Assembly (NCBI GenBank): GCA_003569185.1
Contig: BGOJ01000006.1
Span: 1-64,000 of the forward strand
Source of the DNA: Candidatus Planktophila sp.
GTDB taxonomy: Bacteria > Actinomycetota > Actinomycetes > Nanopelagicales > Nanopelagicaceae
Reading direction: 5' to 3'
Length of the DNA stretch: 64,000 nt
Shown in pieces: positions 9,287-17,925 of the stretch; the first letter of the stretch is position 1; each line of letters starts with the position of its first letter. The notes below the pieces were generated by a model, which saw nothing but the letters and a program-made list of their open reading frames with translations, did no database searches and was not told the origin of the DNA. A program made the position numbers and the translations under genes.

Positions 9287-9323
9287 AGCAAAAGGGCTAA
9301 GAGAAATTCTTGGTCCTTTTGCT
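9287..9323. other. Long imperfect hairpin in the tRNA/ORF spacer
   Basis: 'agcaaaagg' pairs with 'ccttttgct', and the inner bases 'ctaagag' and 'ttcttgg' pair almost fully. It could be a bidirectional terminator or the end of a small element. It precedes the promoter of the small membrane protein. Confidence 0.45.
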
Positions 9324-9346
9324 ATTTATGCAGAGATTTGATCAGA

Positions 9347-9352
9347 TACTCT
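9347..9352 (+). promoter_or_regulatory. -10 box TACTCT, predicted leaderless start
   Basis: TACTCT lies exactly six bases before the ATG at 9359, so transcription should begin at or beside the start codon. Confidence 0.55.
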
Positions 9353-9358
9353 TAATCC

Positions 9359-9631
9359 ATGGAATCACTAGCCCTATTAGCTAGTTTAATTATTTCATTA
9401 ACAGCTTTAGGTGGGCCTATCTCACTTGCACTGACCTACTTACCGCAGCGCCTACTTCCACTTGCCGTAATAAAAATTCTTTCATTCCTAATTGCAATGA
9501 TTGCAATTTTTATTGGAGTATTTCTGGTGATTAATGTGAACTCAATTGGGGCAAGAGTTATAGGTGTATTTGGAATTACAACTGCGATTATTGCGATCTA
9601 TCGGGTAATAAAGGTAATACCAAAGATATAA
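9359..9631 (+). CDS. Small membrane protein of unknown function
   Basis: A 90-residue, very hydrophobic protein with three predicted membrane spans (about residues 3-28, 32-58 and 63-84) and a short basic end 'RVIKVIPKI'. I recognise no family. It is supported as a real gene by a -10 box six bases before the ATG and by lack of overlap with other genes. It ends one base before the 3' end of convergent tmRNA. Confidence 0.5.
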   Translation: MESLALLASLIISLTALGGPISLALTYLPQRLLPLAVIKILSFLIAMIAIFIGVFLVINVNSIGARVIGVFGITTAIIAIYRVIKVIPKI

Positions 9632-9632
9632 A

Positions 9633-10003
9633 TGGTGGAGGTGCCGGGAATCGAACCCGGGTCCTCTAGCACTATTTCAAAGTTTCTACGGGCGTAGTGC
9701 AATTAACGCTTTCTCAGTCCAAACTCTCACATGCACAAGTAGTTTGCGGACTCAGTTACAGATTTATGTCCCCATTAACCTCCGTAACACGGTTAGGGGT
9801 AAGTCCTCTGGCGACGTTAGATCCGAAGGCGAGAACAAACTTCGGGTAACGGATAACAGAGCTAGCTTAGGCAGCTAGTTGATAATCAGCGGCAGTTTTA
9901 CTTGCGCTTATAGTTTGCCATGTTTTGTGGTTAACGAGATCATCACGGCTTCCTCGGCCCGCTTGCCTTGAAGTAACGACTAAAGTCGAGACCGTTCACC
10001 CCC
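9633..10003 (-). ncRNA. ssrA: Transfer-messenger RNA
   Basis: The minus strand begins 'gggggtgaacggtctcgact' and ends in a tRNA-like T arm 'cccgggttcgattcccgg' with an encoded CCA. The ends pair as a seven-base acceptor stem. The resume codon is read as GCA after 'tataagc', giving an encoded tag ASKTAADYQLAA and then TAA. The tag's C-terminal LAA is the usual protease signal. It rescues stalled ribosomes together with SmpB, whose gene lies immediately upstream on the same strand. Confidence 0.93.
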
Positions 10004-10090
10004 AAGATTAAAGCGAAATTACTTTTTCAATATTTAGTTGTGTGAAGGATGTAGTTTACAGGCTATTTTTAAATACTGTTAATTACGCTA

Positions 10091-10603
10091 CTAATCGTAA
10101 TCAGCATCAGATTTTTTGCGCTTACCGCTACTTTTTCCAGTGGTGCGACGAGATAACTCTCGGTTAACCTCACGGGTCATCTGTTGCTCCATCAATGTAT
10201 TTCGCTTGTCATGTGCTTTCTTGCCCTTAGCAACTGCGATCTCAACCTTGGCTTTGCCATCTTTAAAGTAAAGTGAAAGTGGAATTAAGGTTAAGCCACC
10301 TTGTTTAATCACACCTGAAATTTGTGCAATCTCGCGTTTATGCAAAAGTAATTTACGATCCCGTCGTGGTGGATGATTTGTCCAAGAGCCTTGGTTGTAT
10401 TCAGGAATATGAATACCACTTACCCAGATCTCACCATCTTTAGCCATTGCATAACCATCTGTTAATGAGGCGCGTCCTGCTCTTAAGGATTTAACCTCAG
10501 TACCGGTTAATACCAATCCACACTCATAGACCTCTTCAATAAAGTAATCATGACGGGCGCTTTTATTTTGGGCAATTACCTTCTTGCCTAACTCTTTGAC
10601 CAC
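10091..10603 (-). CDS. smpB: SsrA-binding protein SmpB
   Basis: It binds tmRNA and delivers it to stalled ribosomes. The sequence shows '[19 protein letters not shown]', '[19 protein letters not shown]' and '[11 protein letters not shown]'-type core strands, followed by a basic C-terminal tail '[15 protein letters not shown]'. The GTG at 10603 gives the family-like start MVKELG and has a G-rich site upstream; the track uses a TTG two codons earlier. It lies between ftsX and tmRNA, the common actinobacterial order. Confidence 0.94.
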   Translation of the reverse strand: MVKELGKKVIAQNKSARHDYFIEEVYECGLVLTGTEVKSLRAGRASLTDGYAMAKDGEIWVSGIHIPEYNQGSWTNHPPRRDRKLLLHKREIAQISGVIKQGGLTLIPLSLYFKDGKAKVEIAVAKGKKAHDKRNTLMEQQMTREVNRELSRRTTGKSSGKRKKSDADYD

Positions 10604-10636
10604 AAGCAACCCCCAATCTAAATTGTTTGGTGGTAG

Positions 10637-11537
10637 TTAAACCTTTAGGTATTTACGAAGGGTTAGTACTGATGCAATTCCTGAGACAAGTAAGCCAGTT
10701 AAAAGTAACCAAGCACTTGCCACCCAAACATCTTTCCAGGTGAAAAATTGGGTAAAGGTCAATAGTGGCGCACTTTGGAATCCACAATTGCTTTAAAGCC
10801 AGCAAGAAATCCAGTTGAAACTAACCAACCAAAGACAGCTGCAAATACTCCTTCAAGTAAGAAAGGTAATTGGATTGAAAAACTAGAGGCACCAACTAAC
10901 TTCATCACTCCAGTTTCACGCCTTCTATTAAAGGCGGCAATACGTAGGGTGTTGCTAATTAATAATGCGGCGGTTAATACTGAGGCTGCGCCAATTGCTA
11001 GGGCGCCATTTCGCAATACCCCAAGTAATCTAAAGAATTTTTCTAAAATCGCCTGCTGATCTTGCACAATATCAACACCTGGCCGGCCAGCAAATGCACT
11101 TTCAATTACGGCAAACTTTGTTGGATCCTTAAGCTTTACCCGAAATGATTCTGGAAGTTGATCTGGTGTGACATTTTGCGCAATTGCAGATCCTTTAAAT
11201 CTTTCTTGGAACCGCTTAAATGCCTCACTCTGTGATTCATAGTAAACCTCTTGCACAACCGGTAGCGCTTGCAAATCCTTTTGAATACCAATTTTTTGAT
11301 CCTGTGTGATTACCCCATTGGCACAAGATTGACCTTCGAGAGTGAGCCACATAAAAATATTGAAACCTCAATCTTGTCATACCAATAATCTTTCATTACT
11401 CGCACCTGAGAGTTTGCAAGTAAACCAATACCAAGCAGGGATAGTGAGATTGCAACTGTGACAACTACTGCAAATGTCATAGTTAGATTTCGGCGCAGGC
11501 CAATGCCCACCTCACTCATTACAAATTTAGCGCGCAT
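10637..11537 (-). pseudogene. ftsX: Cell-division protein FtsX, two frameshifts
   Basis: Membrane partner of FtsE that activates peptidoglycan hydrolases. Piece one (11310-11537) has the first membrane span and 'DKIEVSIFLCGSLS'. Piece two resumes 'GQSCANGVITQDQKIGIQ' with the extracellular domain and further spans. The last piece, in another frame, gives 'PLLTFTQFFTWKDVWVASAW' and 'SVLTLRKYLKV' to a TAA at 10637-10639. One extra base near 11335 and one missing base near 10778 restore a normal protein of about 299 aa. Because the gene is expected to be needed, sequence error is the favoured explanation. Confidence 0.85.
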
Positions 11538-11567
11538 TTGGTAACCCTATCTTTTCTTATCTTCGCT

Positions 11568-12257
11568 TTAGCCGGTATAGCCATAGACACCACGAGCCTG
11601 ATCTCGGATGACATGACCACCTTCTAATTCAATAACTCGCTTGCGCATCTGATCGACAATTCCAGCATCATGGGTTGCCATTACAACTGTGGTGCCCTCC
11701 CGGTTGATGCGATCAAGTAATTTCATAATTCCTACCGAGGTGGCTGGATCTAGATTTCCAGTTGGCTCATCAGCAATCAAAATCGTTGGGCGAGAGACAT
11801 AAGCTCTGGCGATGGCAACTCTTTGTTGCTCACCACCTGATAACTCACTTGGCTTTCGATCCCCTTTTTCTTCAAGTCCAACTAACTCTATAACCTCTGG
11901 CACATCTCGACTGATTTGTTTATTTGAATAACCAAGCACATGCAATGTGAAGGCAACATTTTCAGAGACGGTTTTATTTGGCAGTAATCTAAAATCTTGG
12001 AAAACAGTTCCCACCTGCCGGCGTAGCTCTGGCACCTTATGGTTTGCCAGCGTATTTAAATCTTTACCCGCCACATGAATCACACCCGAGGTTGGCCGCT
12101 CCTCGCGTAATACCAATCTTAAAAAGGTTGATTTACCAGAGCCAGATAATCCAACTAGGAAAACAAATTCGCCCTTAGAGATTTCCAGATTCACACCATC
12201 TAGGGCAGCTTTATCCTGTCTTGGATATAACTTGGTTACATTCTCAAAGCGAATCAA
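11568..12257 (-). CDS. ftsE: Cell-division ATP-binding protein FtsE
   Basis: ABC ATPase of the FtsEX complex. Walker A is 'GLSGSGKST', the signature is 'LSGGEQQR' and Walker B is '[12 protein letters not shown]', with an H-loop in 'VVMATHDAG'. The TTG at 12257 gives '[14 protein letters not shown]', the normal FtsE N-terminus, and follows 'gaaggg'; the track's ATG is five codons earlier. FtsX follows 30 bases downstream. Confidence 0.92.
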   Translation of the reverse strand: MIRFENVTKLYPRQDKAALDGVNLEISKGEFVFLVGLSGSGKSTFLRLVLREERPTSGVIHVAGKDLNTLANHKVPELRRQVGTVFQDFRLLPNKTVSENVAFTLHVLGYSNKQISRDVPEVIELVGLEEKGDRKPSELSGGEQQRVAIARAYVSRPTILIADEPTGNLDPATSVGIMKLLDRINREGTTVVMATHDAGIVDQMRKRVIELEGGHVIRDQARGVYGYTG

Positions 12258-12381
12258 TTTAAAACCCTTCAATGCGGTGTGTAGATCAACTAAGAGTAGT
12301 TTAGATAAGTAATCAGATTAATCTGGTGATTTACCACTACTTTTCGCAATTAAAAGCTGGGAATTAACGCAAAATGTGAGA

Positions 12382-13488
12382 TTACTCGCGCCCCTTGCGC
12401 CATTTAATACCAGCCTCAATAAATCCATCAAGATCACCATCTAATACACCAGATGGATTTCCAACTTCAAAATCTGTTCGCAAATCCTTAACCATTTGAT
12501 AAGGAGCAAGTACATAAGATCTCATTTGATTTCCCCAAGAGCCAGAGTTATCACCCTTTAATGCATCCATCTTTGCTCGCTCTTCTAATCTGCGACGTTC
12601 TAATAATTTAGATTGCAAAACTGCCATTGCTGTTGCACGGTTTTGAATTTGAGATCTTTCATTTTGGCAGGAGACCACAATTCCAGATGGCAGGTGAGTA
12701 ATGCGCACAGCAGAGTCGGTGGTATTTACACCTTGGCCGCCAGGACCTGAGGAGCGGTAAACATCAACTCTTAAATCTTTCTCATCAATCTCAATATGAT
12801 CACTTTGTTCCACCACTGGCACAACCTCAACGCCGGCAAAGGAGGTGTGGCGGCGAGATTGGGAATCAAAGGGTGAAATACGAACTAAGCGATGTGTTCC
12901 TTGCTCAACTGAAAGTCGGCCATAAGCGTAAGGGGATGAGATTCTAAATGTAGTTGATTTAATTCCCGCCTCTTCGGCGTAGGAGGTTTCTAAAACATCT
13001 ACTTTGTAATTATGTCGCTCGCAGTATCTAACATACATACGCATCAACATCTGTGCCCAATCTGCTGCCTCAACCCCGCCAGCCTCTGAGCGAATAGTCA
13101 TCAATGCATCACGTTCGTCATACTCACCACTTAGCAGCGTCTGTACTTCAAGATCATTAATTACTTTTGTTAACTCATTTAACTCTTTATCAACATCTTT
13201 AAATGCAGCTGCCTTATCACTTTCTGCCGCTGATAACTCAACCATGACGGGGAGATCATTTAATCTTGATCTAATTGAGTTGATCTTATTTATTATTGAT
13301 TGGGCTCTAGATAATTTACTAGTAATTACCTGTGCTGCTTGTGGGTCATCCCAAAGATTTGGCACACTCGCCTGTTTTTCTAGATCGGCAGCGGTCTCGA
13401 TTAATTTGGGCAGGTTTAAGACCTGCTCAATTGATTTAAGAGTTAAATCAACCTTGCCTATCTCATCTTGATAATCACGGGCGGCCAT
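12382..13488 (-). CDS. prfB: Peptide chain release factor 2
   Basis: Recognises UGA and UAA stop codons and triggers peptide release. It shows the anticodon-like 'SPF' in '[15 protein letters not shown]' and the catalytic 'SGPGGQGVN' with the GGQ loop. The 368 residues are open in one frame, so the programmed frameshift seen in many bacterial prfB genes is absent. It lies upstream of ftsE-ftsX, as in other actinobacteria. A TACCCT box sits six bases before the ATG. Confidence 0.95.
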   Translation of the reverse strand: MAARDYQDEIGKVDLTLKSIEQVLNLPKLIETAADLEKQASVPNLWDDPQAAQVITSKLSRAQSIINKINSIRSRLNDLPVMVELSAAESDKAAAFKDVDKELNELTKVINDLEVQTLLSGEYDERDALMTIRSEAGGVEAADWAQMLMRMYVRYCERHNYKVDVLETSYAEEAGIKSTTFRISSPYAYGRLSVEQGTHRLVRISPFDSQSRRHTSFAGVEVVPVVEQSDHIEIDEKDLRVDVYRSSGPGGQGVNTTDSAVRITHLPSGIVVSCQNERSQIQNRATAMAVLQSKLLERRRLEERAKMDALKGDNSGSWGNQMRSYVLAPYQMVKDLRTDFEVGNPSGVLDGDLDGFIEAGIKWRKGRE

Positions 13489-13494
13489 GGGGTA

Positions 13495-13500
13495 AGGGTA
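13495..13500 (-). promoter_or_regulatory. -10 box TACCCT of prfB, predicted leaderless
   Basis: On the minus strand TACCCT is followed by exactly six bases (taccccATG). The box falls just past the 3' end of the Tad gene array. Confidence 0.55.
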
Positions 13501-13502
13501 AT

Positions 13503-13973
13503 CTAATTAGGGATGTATACCGAACTTGCGCCAACCTTGGTGGTAATTGTTACTTTATTTAACTCTTCACTATGAATGAATGGAATCTGGATTGGCAGAT
13601 CTCCAACAATCAAAACTTCGGCAGATACTTCATACAGTTGGCAACTAAATGAGCTAACTTGGATACTTTTTCCAGAGATCTGCACCTGTTTTATCAGTGA
13701 ATAGAATTTTATGTTTGCTGCCAGGCAATCAAGGGGTACTCGTTTGTTATTACTAAATCTGTTGAGCTGCGCGTAATAGGCAGTTGAGTTAATAGATTGC
13801 GCAGATTTATTAATAGCACTCTCTGCAACATTAGTTAACTCTTTCTTTACTGAGTAAGCAGATGCGATATTGATTGATATAAATGACAAGCTCATCGCTA
13901 GCAGGAAGAAGCCAAATGAGAGTGGGATCAATGATCCACGGCTTTGAGCTTTGAGCCACTTTTTTATCGCCAT
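13503..13973 (-). CDS. Tad/Flp pilus-like secreted protein (TadG-like)
   Basis: A 156-residue protein whose N-terminus reads '[20 protein letters not shown]', a short basic stretch followed by one long hydrophobic helix (about 16-40) and an extracytoplasmic domain with two cysteines. The 'SRG-S' junction resembles a type IV prepilin peptidase site. It is the last gene of a four-gene run of similar design, overlapping the TadE-like gene by a few bases. TadG-like is an assignment from layout rather than strong similarity. Confidence 0.55.
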   Translation of the reverse strand: MAIKKWLKAQSRGSLIPLSFGFFLLAMSLSFISINIASAYSVKKELTNVAESAINKSAQSINSTAYYAQLNRFSNNKRVPLDCLAANIKFYSLIKQVQISGKSIQVSSFSCQLYEVSAEVLIVGDLPIQIPFIHSEELNKVTITTKVGASSVYIPN

Positions 13974-14368
13974 AGATCTACATACTCTGAAGCAGATGCG
14001 GTTTGATCATTTCCTACTTTGATTGTGGCAGTTACTAAATTACCTGGCATAAAACAGGGATAAAAAGCGCAGCTTAGATTTAGTTCAATCGCTCGCTCTT
14101 TTTTAGCACCCCTAGATTGTTTAGATTTATAGATCTCAATTACTTGAAAAGCTCGCACCATTGCTAACTCCTCATTAGGGCTACTTACAAATGCTCGCAC
14201 ACTCTGTCTTGCCAGGTTCTTGCTCTCTGAAATAGCCATTGATTGATTTTGAATAGCGGTGATGAGGATTAGAAAAGCTGTGAAAAATGGAAGGGTAAAG
14301 ATTACAAACTCTGCAATTGCAGAGCCTTCATCTGACTTATTTATAAAGTTAATTACTCTCATCCTCAT
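13964..14368 (-). CDS. TadE-like pseudopilin
   Basis: It contains 'SDEGSAIAEFVIFTLPFFTA', the classic TadE pattern: Gly before the cut, Glu at +5 of the mature helix, then one membrane span. A soluble domain with paired cysteines ('LSCAFYPCF') follows. TadE-like proteins are minor pseudopilins of Flp pili. The start is unsettled. The track uses a TTG at 14377; an ATG at 14368 is used here. Both overlap the end of the upstream gene. Confidence 0.65.
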   Translation of the reverse strand: MRMRVINFINKSDEGSAIAEFVIFTLPFFTAFLILITAIQNQSMAISESKNLARQSVRAFVSSPNEELAMVRAFQVIEIYKSKQSRGAKKERAIELNLSCAFYPCFMPGNLVTATIKVGNDQTASASEYVDLWR

Positions 14369-14672
14369 CAACTGCAATAGCTAATACTCTGCGGCTTGAT
14401 ATGTTGCCAAAATCAATAAACTTTTTTGTATTTTCCACTCGATCAGCAACCAATACTGAGCCACCACCAATTAATGGAAATCTTTGGTAATCACCAGATT
14501 CACCAATGATCGCAATTTTTGATACCTCTCCTTGGGAAAGGTTGGTATCAGTCATCACATCAAATTGCATAAAGATCAGTTGAAACATAACTAAAAATAC
14601 AAAAACTTGCGGAAGTATGGTTAGAAATGATTCAACTGATCCACGGCTTTGGGCAAGTAATAGCTTGCGCAA
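14349..14672 (-). CDS. Small pseudopilin-like protein
   Basis: 107 residues beginning 'MRKLLLAQSRGSVESFLTIL', with one membrane helix at about 15-37 and a short outer domain. The 'SRG-S' site and the Glu at +4 (SVE) mimic a class III prepilin leader. It starts immediately after the stop of the Flp-like gene, so the four genes likely form one mRNA. Confidence 0.55.
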   Translation of the reverse strand: MRKLLLAQSRGSVESFLTILPQVFVFLVMFQLIFMQFDVMTDTNLSQGEVSKIAIIGESGDYQRFPLIGGGSVLVADRVENTKKFIDFGNISSRRVLAIAVDEDESN

Positions 14673-14885
14673 CTACCTGATACCGCCCATTGCATCCAAT
14701 GAGTTGCGCAAGATTGTGGTTAGTTTGGGCGCAGCAATTGACCAAATTCCAGTTACTAATGCGGTGGTCATCAAAACTACTAATACCCAGCCCGGGACAT
14801 CCCCGCGGCTTTCTTTTTCAATAAATGTTGCTGCCTTTGATTTTAAAAATAGATTTAACTTAATAAGTTGCAGTGAAGGATTCAT
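14673..14885 (-). CDS. Flp pilin-like small protein
   Basis: 70 residues with 'EKESRGDVPGWVLVVLMTTA', one hydrophobic helix and a short C-terminus ending 'DAMGGIR'. Size and layout match Flp-type major pilins or the DUF4244-type proteins that open actinobacterial Tad clusters. The ATG follows 'tggag'. It is the first gene of the four-gene array. The tadA/B/C ATPase and platform genes are not in the window. Confidence 0.55.
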   Translation of the reverse strand: MNPSLQLIKLNLFLKSKAATFIEKESRGDVPGWVLVVLMTTALVTGIWSIAAPKLTTILRNSLDAMGGIR

Positions 14886-14988
14886 ATAGCTCCAAAAATG
14901 TTTGTGTTTGGAAACTATAAAGAGTTTAAATAACTAAAGTAATCACCAATGAAAAACTGTGGATTACTTTAGTTAAAACTACAAGATG

Positions 14989-16326
14989 CTATAGACCAAC
15001 CTCAGTAAGTGATTTAGATAGTAACTCTAAGCCCAACTTGGCATCACTTTCAGAGATGTTGCAAGGTGGCACCATATGAATGCGATTGAAGTTATTAAAT
15101 GGCATCAATCCATTCTTCTTACAAGTTGCCACAATCTCATTCATCTTTGGACTAGATGCACCATATGGTGCAAGTGGTTCACGGGTTTTTCTATCGGTGA
15201 CCATATCAACGCCCCAGAAAACACCTGCTCCTCTAATGTCACCAATTACTTGATGTTTTTTAGCTAATTCATTTAAGCCAGGACCAAGAATCTTCTCTCC
15301 AATGCTGGCAGCATTTTCAACCATCTTCTCACTCTTCATCACATCAATTGTTGCAACTGCAGTTGCGCATGCAATTGGATGACCTGAGTAGGTAAGTCCA
15401 CCAGGAAATACCCTCTCATCAAATGTTTTTGCAATTTTCTCTGGAATTATCACGCCACCAAGTGGGATGTAACCTGAAGTTACTCCCTTGGCAAAAACAA
15501 TTAAATCTGGAGTTGATTTTGAATGCTGGAAGCCAAACCATTTACCAGTTCGACCAAAGCCAGACATAACCTCATCGGCAATCCAAAGAATTTCATACTT
15601 ATCACACAGTGCCCGCAGTCCATCTAGGTAACCAGCAGGTGGCACTAGCACACCAGCTGTTCCTGGCACTGATTCAATTAAAATTGCCGCAATTGTTTTT
15701 GGGCCTTCAAAAATAATTGTTTGCTCTAAATGTTCAAGTGCTCTCTGGCACTCCTCTTCTTGATTACTTGCCCAAAAAGCGGTGCGATATAGATAAGGAC
15801 CCCAGAAGTGAACATGTCCAAAGCCAAACTCATTTGGAAATCTTCGTGGATCACCAGTTGCATTTATCGCTGAGCCAGTATTGCCGTGATAGGAACGGTA
15901 GGTTGATAAAACTTTATGTTTATTGGTGTGAAGTCTGGCCATTCGGATCGCATTTTCAATTCCATCTGCGCCACCATTTGTGAAGAAAACTTTCTTAAAA
16001 CTATCTCCAGCAACTGAAGTAATTCGCTTTGCCGCTTCATTTCGGGCCTCGTTAGCATGTTGCGGAGCAACTGTTGCCAAAATATCTGCTTGCTCTTTAA
16101 TTGCTGAAATTACCTTTGGATGTTGATGGCCAATATTTGTGAAAACTAATTGACAGGAAAAATCTAAATACTTCTTGCCATTAAAGTCCCAGAAGTAAGA
16201 ACCGGCGCCACCGGCCACTGTCATTGGCGAGATCTGTGCTTGGGCCGACCATGAGTGAAAAACATTGGCACGATCATCAGCAAAAACCTTTGCTGCTTTA
16301 TCTGGATTATTTTCTGGGGTACTCAC
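14989..16326 (-). CDS. Class III aminotransferase (omega-amino acid:pyruvate type)
   Basis: A PLP enzyme of 445 aa. PLP-binding blocks are 'FFTNGGADGIENAIRMAR', 'IADEVMSGFGRTGKWFG' and the Schiff-base lysine in 'IVFAKGVTSGYIPLGG'. This pattern matches beta-alanine/taurine/polyamine:pyruvate transaminases rather than GSA mutase. It is divergent from a methylmalonate-semialdehyde dehydrogenase-type gene, so transamination followed by semialdehyde oxidation is likely. The GTG start follows 'aagggagc'. The exact amine is not readable from sequence. Confidence 0.85.
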   Translation of the reverse strand: MSTPENNPDKAAKVFADDRANVFHSWSAQAQISPMTVAGGAGSYFWDFNGKKYLDFSCQLVFTNIGHQHPKVISAIKEQADILATVAPQHANEARNEAAKRITSVAGDSFKKVFFTNGGADGIENAIRMARLHTNKHKVLSTYRSYHGNTGSAINATGDPRRFPNEFGFGHVHFWGPYLYRTAFWASNQEEECQRALEHLEQTIIFEGPKTIAAILIESVPGTAGVLVPPAGYLDGLRALCDKYEILWIADEVMSGFGRTGKWFGFQHSKSTPDLIVFAKGVTSGYIPLGGVIIPEKIAKTFDERVFPGGLTYSGHPIACATAVATIDVMKSEKMVENAASIGEKILGPGLNELAKKHQVIGDIRGAGVFWGVDMVTDRKTREPLAPYGASSPKMNEIVATCKKNGLMPFNNFNRIHMVPPCNISESDAKLGLELLSKSLTEVGL

Positions 16327-16406
16327 ATTGCTCCCTTTTGGCTGGCCTAATTATGTGGCCCAATCTAATCACTTATCCCCTTATTTTGGTAGGAAGAGGT
16401 AATTTC

Positions 16407-17924
16407 ATGGCGGTAAAACCTTTGAGGTATGGTTGCGATATGGAAACTATTTCACACTGGATTAATGGCGCATTATCAAATGAAAAGTCAGACCGAACTG
16501 GTGATGTATATAACCCAGCTACAGGTCAGATTTGTGCAAAGGTAAATTTTGCAACACCACAAACTGTTGACTTAGCTGTCAATGTTGCCACCAAAGCCTT
16601 TCAGACATGGCGACACAGTTCATTAACAAAGCGCACCCAGGTTTTATTTGCTTTTCGTGAATTAGTAAATCAAAACAAAGAGAAATTAGCGGCTCTGATA
16701 ACGCAAGAGCATGGCAAAGTATTAAGTGATGCCTTTGGTGAGGTAACACGTGGCCTTGAGGTTGTGGAATTTGCGTGCGGTATCCCCCATTTACTAAAGG
16801 GTGGATTTTCCGAAGAGGTTTCAACTGGTGTTGATGTTTACTCAATTCGCCAACCACTAGGACCGGTGGCAGTAATTTCTCCATTTAACTTCCCAGCAAT
16901 GGTGCCAATGTGGTTTTTCCCAATTGCAATCGCATGTGGAAATACCGTAATTGTTAAACCTTCAGAGAAGGATCCAAGTGCAATTATGTTGGTTGCCCAA
17001 TTGTTAAAAGAGGCTGGCCTACCAGAGGGTGTATTTAACGTGGTGCATGGCGATAAGGTCGCAGTAGATTCACTTTTAACCCACCCTGGAATTAAGTCAG
17101 TTTCATTTGTTGGATCAACTCCAATTGCAAAATATGTTTATGAAAATGGCACCAAAGCTGGCAAGCGTGTGCAGGCACTCGGTGGAGCTAAAAACCACAT
17201 GATTGTTTTGCCTGATGCAGATTTAGATTTAGCAGCTGATGCCGCAATTAATGCAGGCTTTGGCTCAGCAGGTGAGCGATGCATGGCAATCTCTGCAATT
17301 GTTGCAGTAGAACCAATTGCCGATAAGTTAATTGAAAAAATTACTGAACGAGCTACCAAGATTAAAACTGGTGATGGCACAAAGGGTGCTGATATGGGTC
17401 CACTTGTTACCAAGGTTCACCGCGACAAGGTTGCTTCATATATTGAAGCTGGTGAAAAAGAGGGCGCCAAGATTGTTTTTGATGGCAGAAAAGTTGTTGT
17501 AGATGGTGAAGGATTTTGGCTTGGACCAACCTTGTTTGATCAGGTTAAGCCAAGCATGAGCATCTACCAAGAGGAGATATTTGGCCCAGTACTTAGCGTT
17601 ATTCGGGTAAAGAGTTATGAAGAGGCGCTTAAGTTAGTAAATGATCACCAATATGGAAATGGCACTGCAATCTTTACTAATGATGGTGGCGCTGCCAGAC
17701 GTTTCCAAAATGAGGTTGAGGTTGGCATGGTTGGTATCAACGTACCGATTCCAGTACCAATGGCTTACTTCTCATTTGGTGGTTGGAAGAACTCATTATT
17801 TGGCGATTCACATGCGCATGGCACAGAGGGTGTTCACTTCTTTACTCGTGGCAAGGTTGTTACAAGTAGATGGTTAGATCCAAGCCATGGTGGAATTAAT
17901 TTAGGTTTCCCACAAAATACTTAA
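16407..17924 (+). CDS. mmsA: CoA-acylating (methyl)malonate-semialdehyde dehydrogenase
   Basis: An aldehyde dehydrogenase of about 505 aa. It opens 'ISHWINGAL', carries 'VISPFNFPAMVPMWFFPIAI' typical of the MmsA/IolA branch, and has its catalytic cysteine in 'GSAGERCMAIS'. These enzymes turn methylmalonate or malonate semialdehyde into propionyl- or acetyl-CoA using NAD and CoA. The ATG at 16407 follows 'aggaagagg'; the longer track ORF starts in unrelated sequence. Its neighbours on both sides are class III aminotransferases. Confidence 0.9.
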   Translation: MAVKPLRYGCDMETISHWINGALSNEKSDRTGDVYNPATGQICAKVNFATPQTVDLAVNVATKAFQTWRHSSLTKRTQVLFAFRELVNQNKEKLAALITQEHGKVLSDAFGEVTRGLEVVEFACGIPHLLKGGFSEEVSTGVDVYSIRQPLGPVAVISPFNFPAMVPMWFFPIAIACGNTVIVKPSEKDPSAIMLVAQLLKEAGLPEGVFNVVHGDKVAVDSLLTHPGIKSVSFVGSTPIAKYVYENGTKAGKRVQALGGAKNHMIVLPDADLDLAADAAINAGFGSAGERCMAISAIVAVEPIADKLIEKITERATKIKTGDGTKGADMGPLVTKVHRDKVASYIEAGEKEGAKIVFDGRKVVVDGEGFWLGPTLFDQVKPSMSIYQEEIFGPVLSVIRVKSYEEALKLVNDHQYGNGTAIFTNDGGAARRFQNEVEVGMVGINVPIPVPMAYFSFGGWKNSLFGDSHAHGTEGVHFFTRGKVVTSRWLDPSHGGINLGFPQNT

Positions 17925-17925
17925 A

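Noticed and set aside
10637-11537. Programmed frameshifting in ftsX
   Set aside because: Neither site shows a slippery heptamer with a downstream structure, and two separate shifts of opposite sign are needed.
16579-16884. Minus-strand ORF inside mmsA
   Set aside because: Antisense shadow of a well-supported gene; the sequence resembles no protein family.
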